In this document: positions 20,175-30,357 of the stretch, in pieces | Layout: each line of letters begins with the position of its first letter | How positions within the stretch are numbered: position 1 is the stretch's first letter | Assembly (NCBI GenBank): GCA_027475525.1 | Contig: JAMWFC010000046.1 | Coordinates: 620,001 to 684,000 of the forward strand | DNA: 64,000 bases | Source: Macrolepiota albuminosa | Taxonomy: Eukaryota > Basidiomycota > Agaricomycetes > Agaricales > Agaricaceae | Reading direction: 5' to 3' | Notes under the pieces: model-generated | Seen by the model: the letters and a program-made list of their open reading frames with translations, nothing else | What the model was told of the DNA's origin: nothing | The model's database searches: none | Made by a program: the position numbers and the translations under genes

Positions 20175-21822
20175 GTCTCTTTTTCCCCTGTCCACCCCCC
20201 TCCTTGCCGATCGGTGGGAGGCAGCGCTTGCTGCCGCGGGGGTCTTGGACGTTTTTGCGCAGGTGCCGAAAGGCCTGCGCACTGGTTTCAGCATTGGTTT
20301 GGATTCCTTTTGTCTCACCAGCTCCTTTTCGCCCCCAAATCATTTTCGTTCTCCGGAGGCCCATGCCTTTGTGATTTCTAAGTACTCTCAGGAAATTTCT
20401 CTCGGCCGCGTCTCTCCCGGCTTTGCTCCTTCTGTTGCCTTCGATCTCTTTGGTCCTTTCCGCACCGCTCCTCTCAACGTCATTTCTAGTGCGGGTGGGA
20501 AACTCCGTGTAACTTTAGATCTGTCCTTTCCTCGCGACGATCCCTCCTTGCCTTCTATAAACTCTCTCATCGATGCCTCGGTGTTCAAATGCGATTGGGG
20601 CACGTTTGCCGCCTGCTGGCTGTTGGTGGCGGATGCACCCCCTGCCACGCAGGTTGCTGTCTTTGACGTCGAAGCCGCCTTCAGGATCATTCCTACACGG
20701 CCTCGCGATTGGCCGCTGCTTGCCGTGACCATTGATGGCCTTATTCATTTCGATTTTCGGTTAAACTTCGGGGTTTCAGCTGCCCCGGGGGTCTTCGGTT
20801 CCGTGGCTGATGCCATCACGCGGATTTTTGTTCATGCTGGTGTCGACGCGGTCCTCAAGTGGGTGGATGACTTCATTTTTTTCCGCTATCCGTTAGCCCA
20901 TTCTGACCCCGTCGCTTACTCGTACGACGAGTCTCTTATATGGTCGGTGGCGGCGGATCTGGGGTGGCCTTGGGCCCCGGACAAGCATACTCCGTTCGCG
21001 AGTTCCTTCTCCTATATCGGCTTCCTCTGGTGTTTGGAACGCCGGACGGTTGAGCTTCCAGACCGGAAGCGCCTCAAGTATTTGGATAAGTTGCTGGAAT
21101 GGTGCCCAGGCGCCAACATTTCCTTGCGCTCCACTGAGTCCCTGATTGGGACTCTCAATCATGTCTGTCTCGTCGTCCCAGAGGGTCGTAGTCATCTCCC
21201 TTCGCTCTATGCTTTTCGGGCGGGATTTCCCCGCGACGCACGCCCTTTTCTTCGTCATCGTGTGGGTGCGGCGGTTCTGGCAGATATTGGGTGGTGGCGG
21301 TCTAAGTTGTCTAGTGGTTGGTGTGGTCAGCGCATTTTGAAGCCGCCCGATCCCTTGCCTTGTTCCCTTTTTGTCGATGCTTCCACGTCTTGGGGGATTG
21401 GCCTTGTCCTCGACGATCGCTGGTTAGCGTGGAAGTTGAAGGTTGGTTGGAAGAGTGATGGCAGGGATATCGGTTGGGCGGAGATGGTGGCTGTCGACCT
21501 GGCTGTCCGTACCTTGGTCTCATCTGGCTTCGAGCAGTGTCACGTCATTCTTCGTTCTGACAATGCTGGGGTAGTCGGCGCCCTTTCAGCTGGGCGGTCT
21601 CGCAACTCGGAACAGAATCTCATTTTGAGACGCATCGTCGACGAATTTCAACGTCATCACATCTGGCTGACAGTCACATGGGTCCCGAGTGAAGACAACT
21701 TGGCAGACGGGCCTTCTCGGGGTCTGTTCCCTGACCGTCATGCCCTATACCCATTTCCTCCTTCCGTGCCTCAGTATTTGCGCCCTTTCGTTTCCAATTC
21801 TGTGCGCTTCGATGAGATATGA
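20074..21822 (+). CDS. Ngaro-type ORF2, RT and RNase H (copy 2)
   Basis: Same 582-aa protein as copy 1, with KWVDDFIFF and the RNase H acidic residues intact. It should still be translatable although the copy lacks its 3' repeats. Confidence 0.88.
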   Translation: MAPPPAPGVLSALTPTLARFAGPLPMGRRPVQLESLFPLSTPLLADRWEAALAAAGVLDVFAQVPKGLRTGFSIGLDSFCLTSSFSPPNHFRSPEAHAFVISKYSQEISLGRVSPGFAPSVAFDLFGPFRTAPLNVISSAGGKLRVTLDLSFPRDDPSLPSINSLIDASVFKCDWGTFAACWLLVADAPPATQVAVFDVEAAFRIIPTRPRDWPLLAVTIDGLIHFDFRLNFGVSAAPGVFGSVADAITRIFVHAGVDAVLKWVDDFIFFRYPLAHSDPVAYSYDESLIWSVAADLGWPWAPDKHTPFASSFSYIGFLWCLERRTVELPDRKRLKYLDKLLEWCPGANISLRSTESLIGTLNHVCLVVPEGRSHLPSLYAFRAGFPRDARPFLRHRVGAAVLADIGWWRSKLSSGWCGQRILKPPDPLPCSLFVDASTSWGIGLVLDDRWLAWKLKVGWKSDGRDIGWAEMVAVDLAVRTLVSSGFEQCHVILRSDNAGVVGALSAGRSRNSEQNLILRRIVDEFQRHHIWLTVTWVPSEDNLADGPSRGLFPDRHALYPFPPSVPQYLRPFVSNSVRFDEI

Positions 21823-21915
21823 CTCTCGTCGCGTTTTTGTTGTCTTTGTCGCGGGTCAGCCGCATGTAGTTGTGTTTATTACCACGCAGAGTTCTCGATC
21901 CTTTTTCATTCTTCC

Positions 21916-22629
21916 ATGCCCTGTACTCGTTATATTTCTTTGTTGCCGAAGCGCAAGACCTTTTCCCGTTTCTCTCCTTACGCTACGCATTCCGAGCTTT
22001 TCCGTGTTCTTAAACCTGGTCTTCTGTCCCGCTCCAATCACTGCCTGCCTTCAGATCTTGTAGCATTCACAAATCAAGTTATTTGTCACGCTTGGGCTGA
22101 TTCAACGACGAAGAAATACTCTTCTGCCGTTAGAGACTTTCTGCTCTTTTGCGAGAAGTGGTCTATTCCACCAGAATCCGCCTTGCCGGCTTCCGGAGAG
22201 GTTCTCGAGTTTTACGCCGCATCCATGGCGGGCTCCAATGCTGGCTCAACCGCCGCGAACAAGCTGGCTGGCCTGAGATCGTGGCACATCCAGAACAATT
22301 TGCCATGGAATGGTTCTATCAGATTGAAGTACACTATCAAGGGCACGGAGAATCTGCGACCTCCCAATTCCATTCGCCCTGAGCGACCTCCCATTTCTTG
22401 GGATATGCTCCTCGTTATTCGTAGTCGCCTCGACTTAGCTTCGCCGATCCACGCGTGTATTTGGGCCACCGTCACGACCACGTTCTGGGGCCAAATCCGG
22501 TTGGGAGAATTCTTACCCCCGAGGGAACAGAATTTCAACCCCGACATCTTGCCAAAGTGGAGTAGTTTCTTCGACCCTAATCGTAACGGTTCCAGGAAAT
22601 TGCACCTTCCGAGAACCAAACGCGGAGGC
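21916..22629 (+). pseudogene. Ngaro-type ORF3, tyrosine recombinase truncated (copy 2)
   Basis: The first ~238 codons match copy 1, ending after KRGG. The frame then runs into inverted B2 sequence and stops at 22777-22779. R195 is retained, but H311, R314 and Y345 are lost, so no recombinase activity is expected. Confidence 0.9.
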
Positions 22630-23253
22630 AAATGTAACAATCATATGTCATTTCGTACTACACACGACGTTCCGGTGATGGGTATATGTAATCGACCTTC
22701 GGGCATAACACGAAATAGGGGGTCATCTGAGAGCAAAGGGTTAATCCCTGAGTCCCAGGGGAAACGGAATGTGCAGTAAAGAAAGACTGTGTAATAGACA
22801 ATTGTATGTGAACGTAATGGAATTAGTGTAAAGAAGAAAAGAAGTGGGAAAGGGAATTGGGAGGGTGGGTAAAAGGAAACGGATAGTTCAACAGCGGTTG
22901 ATGAAGGTTGGGGTTCACCCAGATGGTCGATTGAAATCAACCGCTTACGGTCACACCTTGGTCACGTCTTCGAAATTCATCCCTCTTACTCCCGTGCCTC
23001 CTTCTTGAGGGATGCCATTTCGTGCTTGTTCCGGTGCGCCTATATGTAGACTAAATGTAACAATCATATGTCATTTCGTACTACACACGACGTTCCGGTG
23101 ATGGGTATATGTAATCGACCTTCGGGCATAACACGAAATAGGGGGTCATCTGAGAGCAAAGGGTTAATCCCTGAGTCCCGACCAGCCGCAGGAGCGAACA
23201 GGGAGATGACTCCAATCGAAAAGGCACGAAGCGATGACACCCATCCCAAGCGG

Positions 23254-24363
23254 CTAAGATTCAAAGAAGGGGAGCAACGGTTGTAAAAATTCCAGATAGA
23301 GAGGTGCGATAAGTTCCAACGATCTCCAATATCTCAGGAATGAGTCGGAAGTCCACCTCCCCAGCATCTTCACGATATCAGGAGCCACGCCCATCAATAA
23401 CAGACAAGTAGTTCCGCCAATCCGAAAACAGTGGCCGCTGATCTGGGGGAAACCGGCAGTGGTAATGATAGGATTGACGATTTTCAGAAGTTTCCTGGTC
23501 GTGAGACCCAAACGACGATTGTTCGAAGCTCGGTAGGAGGCGATCGGGTCATCAAGGGAACCGCCATTAATCCTCGCGTGGTTTTCCAGGGCCCAAATAG
23601 GGTCTACTTCTTCTAATTGTCGACAAATGATGACATTTTCCCCCTTGACGCCTCCGCGTTTGGTTCTCGGAAGGTGCAATTTCCTGGAACCGTTACGATT
23701 AGGGTCGAAGAAACTACTCCACTTTGGCAAGATGTCGGGGTTGAAATTCTGTTCCCTCGGGGGTAAGAATTCTCCCAACCGGATTTGGCCCCAGAACGTG
23801 GTCGTGACGGTGGCCCAAATACACGCGTGGATCGGCGAAGCTAAGTCGAGGCGACTACGAATAACGAGGAGCATATCCCAAGAAATGGGAGGTCGCTCAG
23901 GGCGAATGGAATTGGGAGGTCGCAGATTCTCCGTGCCCTTGATAGTGTACTTCAATCTGATAGAACCATTCCATGGCAAATTGTTCTGGATGTGCCACGA
24001 TCTCAGGCCAGCCAGCTTGTTCGCGGCGGTTGAGCCAGCATTGGAGCCCGCCATGGATGCGGCGTAAAACTCGAGAACCTCTCCGGAAGCCGGCAAGGCG
24101 GATTCTGGTGGAATAGACCACTTCTCGCAAAAGAGCAGAAAGTCTCTAACGGCAGAAGAGTATTTCTTCGTCGTTGAATCAGCCCAAGCGTGACAAATAA
24201 CTTGATTTGTGAATGCTACAAGATCTGAAGGCAGGCAGTGATTGGAGCGGGACAGAAGACCAGGTTTAAGAACACGGAAAAGCTCGGAATGCGTAGCGTA
24301 AGGAGAGAAACGGGAAAAGGTCTTGCGCTTCGGCAACAAAGAAATATAACGAGTACAGGGCAT
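23254..24363 (-). CDS. Ngaro-type ORF3, tyrosine recombinase (copy 3)
   Basis: Full-length 369-aa recombinase with R195, H311xxR314 and Y345 as in copy 1. The coding difference from copy 1 lies near residue 278 (base 23530) and is synonymous in this frame (CGG/CGA). This is the second apparently complete recombinase gene in the window and could act on all copies. Confidence 0.88.
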   Translation of the reverse strand: MPCTRYISLLPKRKTFSRFSPYATHSELFRVLKPGLLSRSNHCLPSDLVAFTNQVICHAWADSTTKKYSSAVRDFLLFCEKWSIPPESALPASGEVLEFYAASMAGSNAGSTAANKLAGLRSWHIQNNLPWNGSIRLKYTIKGTENLRPPNSIRPERPPISWDMLLVIRSRLDLASPIHACIWATVTTTFWGQIRLGEFLPPREQNFNPDILPKWSSFFDPNRNGSRKLHLPRTKRGGVKGENVIICRQLEEVDPIWALENHARINGGSLDDPIASYRASNNRRLGLTTRKLLKIVNPIITTAGFPQISGHCFRIGGTTCLLLMGVAPDIVKMLGRWTSDSFLRYWRSLELIAPLYLEFLQPLLPFFES

Positions 24364-24456
24364 GGAAGAATGAAAAAGGATCGAGAACTCTGCGTGGTAA
24401 TAAACACAACTACATGCGGCTGACCCGCGACAAAGACAACAAAAACGCGACGAGAG

Positions 24457-26205
24457 TCATATCTCATCGAAGCGCACAGAATTGGAAACGAAAGGGCGCA
24501 AATACTGAGGCACGGAAGGAGGAAATGGGTATAGGGCATGACGGTCAGGGAACAGACCCCGAGAAGGCCCGTCTGCCAAGTTGTCTTCACTCGGGACCCA
24601 TGTGACTGTCAGCCAGATGTGATGACGTTGAAATTCGTCGACGATGCGTCTCAAAATGAGATTCTGTTCCGAGTTGCGAGACCGCCCAGCTGAAAGGGCG
24701 CCGACTACCCCAGCATTGTCAGAACGAAGAATGACGTGACACTGCTCGAAGCCAGATGAGACCAAGGTACGGACAGCCAGGTCGACAGCCACCATCTCCG
24801 CCCAACCGATATCCCTGCCATCACTCTTCCAACCAACCTTCAACTTCCACGCTAACCAGCGATCGTCGAGGACAAGGCCAATCCCCCAAGACGTGGAAGC
24901 ATCGACAAAAAGGGAACAAGGCAAGGGATCGGGCGGCTTCAAAATGCGCTGACCACACCAACCACTAGACAACTTAGACCGCCACCACCCAATATCTGCC
25001 AGAACCGCCGCACCCACACGATGACGAAGAAAAGGGCGTGCGTCGCGGGGAAATCCCGCCCGAAAAGCATAGAGCGAAGGGAGATGACTACGACCCTCTG
25101 GGACGACGAGACAGACATGATTGAGAGTCCCAATCAGGGACTCAGTGGAGCGCAAGGAAATGTTGGCGCCTGGGCACCATTCCAGCAACTTATCCAAATA
25201 CTTGAGGCGCTTCCGGTCTGGAAGCTCAACCGTCCGGCGTTCCAAACACCAGAGGAAGCCGATATAGGAGAAGGAACTCGCGAACGGAGTATGCTTGTCC
25301 GGGGCCCAAGGCCACCCCAGATCCGCCGCCACCGACCATATAAGAGACTCGTCGTACGAGTAAGCGACGGGGTCAGAATGGGCTAACGGATAGCGGAAAA
25401 AAATGAAGTCATCCACCCACTTGAGGACCGCGTCGACACCAGCATGAACAAAAATCCGCGTGATGGCATCAGCCACGGAACCGAAGACCCCCGGGGCAGC
25501 TGAAACCCCGAAGTTTAACCGAAAATCGAAATGAATAAGGCCATCAATGGTCACGGCAAGCAGCGGCCAATCGCGAGGCCGTGTAGGAATGATCCTGAAG
25601 GCGGCTTCGACGTCAAAGACAGCAACCTGCGTGGCAGGGGGTGCATCCGCCACCAACAGCCAGCAGGCGGCAAACGTGCCCCAATCGCATTTGAACACCG
25701 AGGCATCGATGAGAGAGTTTATAGAAGGCAAGGAGGGATCGTCGCGAGGAAAGGACAGATCTAAAGTTACACGGAGTTTCCCACCCGCACTAGAAATGAC
25801 GTTGAGAGGAGCGGTGCGGAAAGGACCAAAGAGATCGAAGGCAACAGAAGGAGCAAAGCCGGGAGAGACGCGGCCGAGAGAAATTTCCTGAGAGTACTTA
25901 GAAATCACAAAGGCATGGGCCTCCGGAGAACGAAAATGATTTGGGGGCGAAAAGGAGCTGGTGAGACAAAAGGAATCCAAACCAATGCTGAAACCAGTGC
26001 GCAGGCCTTTCGGCACCTGCGCAAAAACGTCCAAGACCCCCGCGGCAGCAAGCGCTGCCTCCCACCGATCGGCAAGGAGGGGGGTGGACAGGGGAAAAAG
26101 AGACTCAAGCTGCACAGGTCTGCGCCCCATGGGCAGCGGACCCGCAAAGCGAGCAAGAGTGGGCGTGAGCGCACTCAGCACCCCTGGAGCAGGAGGAGGA
26201 GCCAT
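24457..26205 (-). CDS. Ngaro-type ORF2, RT and RNase H (copy 3)
   Basis: Full-length 582-aa equivalent of copy 1 with all RT and RNase H motifs. Read on the minus strand and overlapping the end of ORF1 by about 100 nt. Confidence 0.88.
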   Translation of the reverse strand: MAPPPAPGVLSALTPTLARFAGPLPMGRRPVQLESLFPLSTPLLADRWEAALAAAGVLDVFAQVPKGLRTGFSIGLDSFCLTSSFSPPNHFRSPEAHAFVISKYSQEISLGRVSPGFAPSVAFDLFGPFRTAPLNVISSAGGKLRVTLDLSFPRDDPSLPSINSLIDASVFKCDWGTFAACWLLVADAPPATQVAVFDVEAAFRIIPTRPRDWPLLAVTIDGLIHFDFRLNFGVSAAPGVFGSVADAITRIFVHAGVDAVLKWVDDFIFFRYPLAHSDPVAYSYDESLIWSVAADLGWPWAPDKHTPFASSFSYIGFLWCLERRTVELPDRKRLKYLDKLLEWCPGANISLRSTESLIGTLNHVCLVVPEGRSHLPSLYAFRAGFPRDARPFLRHRVGAAVLADIGWWRSKLSSGWCGQRILKPPDPLPCSLFVDASTSWGIGLVLDDRWLAWKLKVGWKSDGRDIGWAEMVAVDLAVRTLVSSGFEQCHVILRSDNAGVVGALSAGRSRNSEQNLILRRIVDEFQRHHIWLTVTWVPSEDNLADGPSRGLFPDRHALYPFPPSVPQYLRPFVSNSVRFDEI

Positions 26206-28693
26206 TGTATGCAAAGCAGATGGAACCTCCGCTGGGGGTGCGCCAAGAGTTCCCCTCACGGCGGAGGAAGAGGGGGTTTGCGCGGCAAGCAGACAATTTG
26301 TGGTCGACGGAGCCACAACTAAGGCACCGGCCACGCTTAGCGCGTGGCAGATCCTTGCCCTTGGAAGGCTCGCGACCCCGAGAAGAAGAGGAGGCAGAGT
26401 TCGCCCGGTTGAGAGCGCCCTCCAGCTCCGCAATACGAGAATGCATGGAAGAGACCATGGAAGCCTGCTGAAGGTCACAGCACTCCCGCCAGATATTATC
26501 GTGAATGACGTCCATGCGGAAGGTATGAGAATCCCGAACAAACATGGCGCGCAGACGGCGATCATAAGCAAAGATGACCTTAAAACGATCCCTCGCGTCC
26601 GGCAAGTCCTTCAGAGAGCGGAAATGGGAAGCAAAGGAATCGGCAATCTCCTGGGCAATGGTGCCTCCAGAATGAGCATCACCGTCCGCACGAAGATGCA
26701 AACGCATCGCGGCCACGAAATTCTCCGCGGCTCCGAACCAATCTTCGAAGGAGAGGGTAGACTCCTTCGAGCAGTCAAAGGATGCATTCGGGAGGCGGAG
26801 CTTGCCATTGGCGACCACAAAGGAAGACTCGGGAGCGGGAGGCTCCAAGGCTGCCCGACGGCAGGCAGTATCCGTCAGGAGGTCCAAGGGGATGTACTCG
26901 AGCATGCCCTGCTCAAGCACCCGCACCACCTTATGGGGAAAAACCTTGTCCGCAGCCGAAAGCTGGCGGCCCACAAGTGGCGGCCGCCCGTGCAAGGTGC
27001 GAGACGGACGTGGGTCCGAGTTCGAGTCACGAGAGCGGGTAGGTTCAAAACCATCGCCAAGGAAGATGCCCGGCCCGACAGGGCGGCGGGGAGGAACAAA
27101 AGGCAGGGGGCCGTGAGTGAGACCCTCCCGAGAGCGGGACCGAAGGGAGGAGGCACGCCGAGGTGCAGCACGGGCCTGCCCAGGAGACAGGACACCCGCA
27201 TCACGATCACGAGTCGCATACAAGCGACGGAGGAGTTCTGAGGCAGAAAACCACAAGGTAAGCCCCAGCTCAATAAAGATACAGGGCCGAAAAGGAAGGA
27301 AGGCCGACAGGAGACCCAAGCTCGACGGCCAGAAGAAAGGGAAACGAAGAGCAAAGAAGAAACGAGGAAAGAATGGGGCCCAAGAAGCAAGGCCGCGGCC
27401 CGGGCAAGGCACATCAGAAGCGCCGACCCAACAGGTGCCAGCACCCACGGCAAGAAACTGGGTGCAGAACAAAAAAGCGACAATAGCGCCGAGGGAAGCG
27501 TGAAGAACAAAGGCGACAATAGCGCCGAGGGAAGTGTGAGAGCACAACGGGCTCCGACGTGCCCACGGAAGGGAAGTGCGAAGGGCACCACGGCCCCCAC
27601 CCAGGGTGAGACACGAAGAGGGCACAATGGGCCCAAGGGGGCGCAAAGGCCAAGGTGACAAGAAGAAGAAAAAGCACAGGTGGCTGAAAGGAAGGTGGCA
27701 CAAGTGGCCGAAGGGTGGCAAATGCATACCTTCGCGAGGGACACTGTGTCCAAAATCGGCGAAAATGCTCGCCAAGACATCCTCTGTCAGAGTGATGACG
27801 TGCGGGTGGTTGGAACGAGCGGGAGACAAAACCCGAATGTTTTCCCCGGGAGACAGCCTCACATCGGGGTCGGGGGAGTATGTATTCACAGACGAGTCAC
27901 GCCTGCGGTGCCTATATGCGTCCACGGAAGGGGAGCGTCTGGTGGCAACATCTCTGTGAGGGGTCGCCTGGTCCCTAGGAATAGACCTGGCTCGGCCCCG
28001 AGCGGGCGTAAGAGGGGTACGGCCCAAAGGTATAGAATGACGTAAAATGGCATCTGCTGCCCCAGGAGAAAGAGAATGGTTCCGCTCCTGGGTGTCGTCC
28101 GAGTCCACGCCTGGGCGACGACGTTTGGTTCTAGGAGGGACTGCAGGGGAAACCGCAGGACGAGTCGCAGGAATTCTAATCCTAGGAGTATCTTCGCCTA
28201 CCGGGAGGGTTGCGTCAGGCCTTTGAATCACCTCCAGAACCCGTCCTCGAGCCTCCTCGACCTGCTCAGCAGGATATGACGCAAACAATTGGCCGGGATG
28301 TAAAAGTGGAACGGTGGGTCCATCCACCCCCGCCGAAGGCGTCGTTACATGCGCCTCCGGTCTGCTGGGAGTGGCTTGAAAAACCACAATGTCGGGGTTC
28401 GACGAGCTAGGTACCTCGCTGATTCCAGTGGTACGAACCAGGGAAGGAGAAATCACATCCGGTTGGTTGAGGCGCGTATATGCGCTCGTTCTTACCTCAG
28501 CTGGTCTGTCACCCCCAATCCCTACAGGATTGAGCGTCGTTCTATCCGTCCTTTCCGCCATAGACGGGGCGTCGGGAAGGGGCTCGCTAGTAGTTACGTT
28601 AGCTACGCCCGGGCTTAGTACAGACGGCAGAAGGGGTCGCGGAGAAGGCGTGGTTCTACCTCCTCTCGTTCCTCGCTTAGGGCGGGATGTCAT
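26105..28693 (-). CDS. Ngaro-type ORF1, Gag-like (copy 3)
   Basis: Start chosen at the same internal ATG as in copy 1 (MTSRPKRGTR, 28693). Full length with the C-terminal zinc-binding clusters and the stopless 492-nt candidate intron at 27238-27729. Confidence 0.78.
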   Translation of the reverse strand: MTSRPKRGTRGGRTTPSPRPLLPSVLSPGVANVTTSEPLPDAPSMAERTDRTTLNPVGIGGDRPAEVRTSAYTRLNQPDVISPSLVRTTGISEVPSSSNPDIVVFQATPSRPEAHVTTPSAGVDGPTVPLLHPGQLFASYPAEQVEEARGRVLEVIQRPDATLPVGEDTPRIRIPATRPAVSPAVPPRTKRRRPGVDSDDTQERNHSLSPGAADAILRHSIPLGRTPLTPARGRARSIPRDQATPHRDVATRRSPSVDAYRHRRRDSSVNTYSPDPDVRLSPGENIRVLSPARSNHPHVITLTEDVLASIFADFGHSVPREGMHLPPFGHLCHLPFSHLCFFFFLSPWPLRPLGPIVPSSCLTLGGGRGALRTSLPWARRSPLCSHTSLGAIVAFVLHASLGAIVAFLFCTQFLAVGAGTCWVGASDVPCPGRGLASWAPFFPRFFFALRFPFFWPSSLGLLSAFLPFRPCIFIELGLTLWFSASELLRRLYATRDRDAGVLSPGQARAAPRRASSLRSRSREGLTHGPLPFVPPRRPVGPGIFLGDGFEPTRSRDSNSDPRPSRTLHGRPPLVGRQLSAADKVFPHKVVRVLEQGMLEYIPLDLLTDTACRRAALEPPAPESSFVVANGKLRLPNASFDCSKESTLSFEDWFGAAENFVAAMRLHLRADGDAHSGGTIAQEIADSFASHFRSLKDLPDARDRFKVIFAYDRRLRAMFVRDSHTFRMDVIHDNIWRECCDLQQASMVSSMHSRIAELEGALNRANSASSSSRGREPSKGKDLPRAKRGRCLSCGSVDHKLSACRANPLFLRREGNSWRTPSGGSICFAYNGSSSCSRGAECAHAHSCSLCGSAAHGAQTCAA

Positions 28694-28802
28694 ATGTGAA
28701 CTGAATGCCTCAAAAACACCACGAAGTGCGACGGTAAAAGGAAACGGATAGTTCAACAGCGGTTGATGAAGGTTGGGGTTCACCCAGATGGTCGATTGAA
28801 AT

Positions 28803-29011
28803 CGACATCCCGATGGAATGTAGATGGTGAATTTCCAGAAAAATCCTATATACGGAGGTGCTTAGCAGTAGCGGATGTACGAAAAGGACTTGCGGCTGGT
28901 CTCAGGCGCGTAGATATACTGGCTACCTTGCCATTTGCAGAAGCATGGCATGGCTAAGTGGGAAAAGATTAACCCCCATAGCCAAAGGACACCAAATTTG
29001 TTGCGGGTGAA
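28803..29011 (+). repeat. 209-bp flank, right copy
   Basis: Exact repeat of 10860-11068 in the same orientation. It starts where truncated A1 of copy 3 stops and is followed by apparently unique sequence (GCTCTTTTGG). Confidence 0.95.
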
Positions 29012-30246
29012 GCTCTTTTGGTGCAGGCAAAACTCGAAAGAACACGTGCGTCTATATCACGTGTCACGATTGAACCATACATAGCTCAATGGTGGAATAG
29101 CAGAATGACCCCAAGTCAGCTTTCTTTGCATTTTTGGCTGCTTTAACTTTAACTATAAGGCGAGTGAGCAAAATATAATACTTTAAGGATCTTTTTGGAG
29201 TGCTCCGATGATCTTTGTAAAGGACATTTTAGATGGTTACAATATCGAACCTCCCGGAATGAGGCGCGGAAAATGCGCAGAAGCACGAACGAGGAAGATC
29301 AGAAGTCGACACTGTGAATTGAACGATCCAAGAAGTTCAATATCATGTTTTCCGACAATAAATTGGAATTTGTTTGGGCGGCGCGTCTCGAGTCCCACTG
29401 ACTTGTCCGAGCTCCGTTCGGGTGGATGACGGCCCTATCTATCGGACAGCATGGGTCATATGGTATGGACAGCATTGGCGAGTATCTTTGGAACGATAGC
29501 TAGAGCAATACCTGGTGACTTGAGGATGGACGAAGGATGAGCACAATCCGATCGGTTCAATTTGGACGCATGTCAGGATGTGGCACATCAGCAAAGCCAG
29601 CTGACGTCGTCTTCTCAACCAATGAGAGTTCGAATACAGAACTGTGCGGCGCATGGGGTGTGCGCGTCGATACGGACCGGATGCGGGTGAAGTTTGAACA
29701 TGCTGAGAGAAGCAAGGGAAGCTGAGAAGCGGGGTGTGGGGATACGTGTCTAATCTTGTATTGGACTGTGCACCATCCATTTGCAGCAGAAGAGTACCTT
29801 TTGATTGGTCCCTGATGTATATTTCCACACAAGGCTGAAGATTGGTCTTGGATGCAGTCGAATTCGAATCACCTAAAATCGGAGAGAGTGATCCAGCACC
29901 GTGGGCTTCATGAATAGATGTAGGTACAGTATCAGTATCTGGTTACAAACTGAAAAGTCGGGTTGATCAATATGCATAACCCAGTTGAATAGTGAACAGC
30001 AGGTCCAGTGACTGGCGAGGTCAAGTGTATAAGTTTAAAGGAGAAAATCCGGATGTTAATGGAGATCATGACCTTCTTTGGTAGAGAGGATGAAAAGACG
30101 ATAGACGAGTAAGGAACGCTTTCCATTCTGGCGACATGAGTGAGAGTTTACGTCAAACGTTAAAGTCAGAGTGGCTCAGGCTGTCTACTGATCACGTGGA
30201 AGGTGACGCTATGGGAGGCTTGCAATCGGGTGGCTGAGTAACCCGA
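29012..30246. other. No supported gene
   Basis: Short ORFs on both strands lack family motifs and consistent splice sites. The right end (about 30180-30246) is the upstream region of the glutaredoxin gene. Confidence 0.6.
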
Positions 30247-30259
30247 ATGTTCCCCCGCC

Positions 30260-30266
30260 TTTATAA
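30260..30266 (+). promoter_or_regulatory. TATA-like box of the glutaredoxin gene
   Basis: TTTATAA lies about 95 bp before ATG 30358. It is downstream of the in-frame ATG 30247, so transcripts directed by it would exclude that upstream start. Confidence 0.45.
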
Positions 30267-30357
30267 CTGCCTTTCCTTTCGACGACCACTACCTCCAAGA
30301 TCCAGTGCAGCAGCAGCCTTCCTTTGGTCCTTCTCTCGCTCTCAAAGTACATTGATC

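Larger units (their letters stand above)
17397..22629 (+). mobile_element. Ngaro/DIRS-type element, copy 2 (3' truncated)
   Basis: Matches copy 1 at constant offset 6328 from TGGCATCCC (11069 to 17397) up to 22629, where it breaks inside ORF3 and joins the inverted copy 3. B1, A2 and B2 are missing. One difference from copy 1 was seen at 19301 (A; T at 12973), shared with copy 3. Confidence 0.92.
17476..28803. repeat. 5,154-bp inverted repeat with 1,020-bp loop
   Basis: 17476-22629 is the reverse complement of 23650-28803 (coordinates sum to 46279). The loop 22630-23649 holds the 3' repeats and ORF3 end of copy 3. The two arms carry convergent element ORFs. Confidence 0.92.
22630..28803 (-). 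mobile_element. Ngaro/DIRS-type element, copy 3 (inverted, both ends trimmed)
   Basis: Reverse-complement copy: position p of copy 1 maps to 39951-p. It retains A1 from copy-1 equivalent 11148 (28733-28803, 71 of 150 bp), all ORFs, B1 (23020-23179), A2 (22868-23017), spacer (22757-22867) and 127 of 160 bp of B2 (22630-22756). It shares the 19301-type difference with copy 2 (base 26978) and has one more against copy 1 in ORF3 (16421 equivalent, 23530). Confidence 0.92.
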
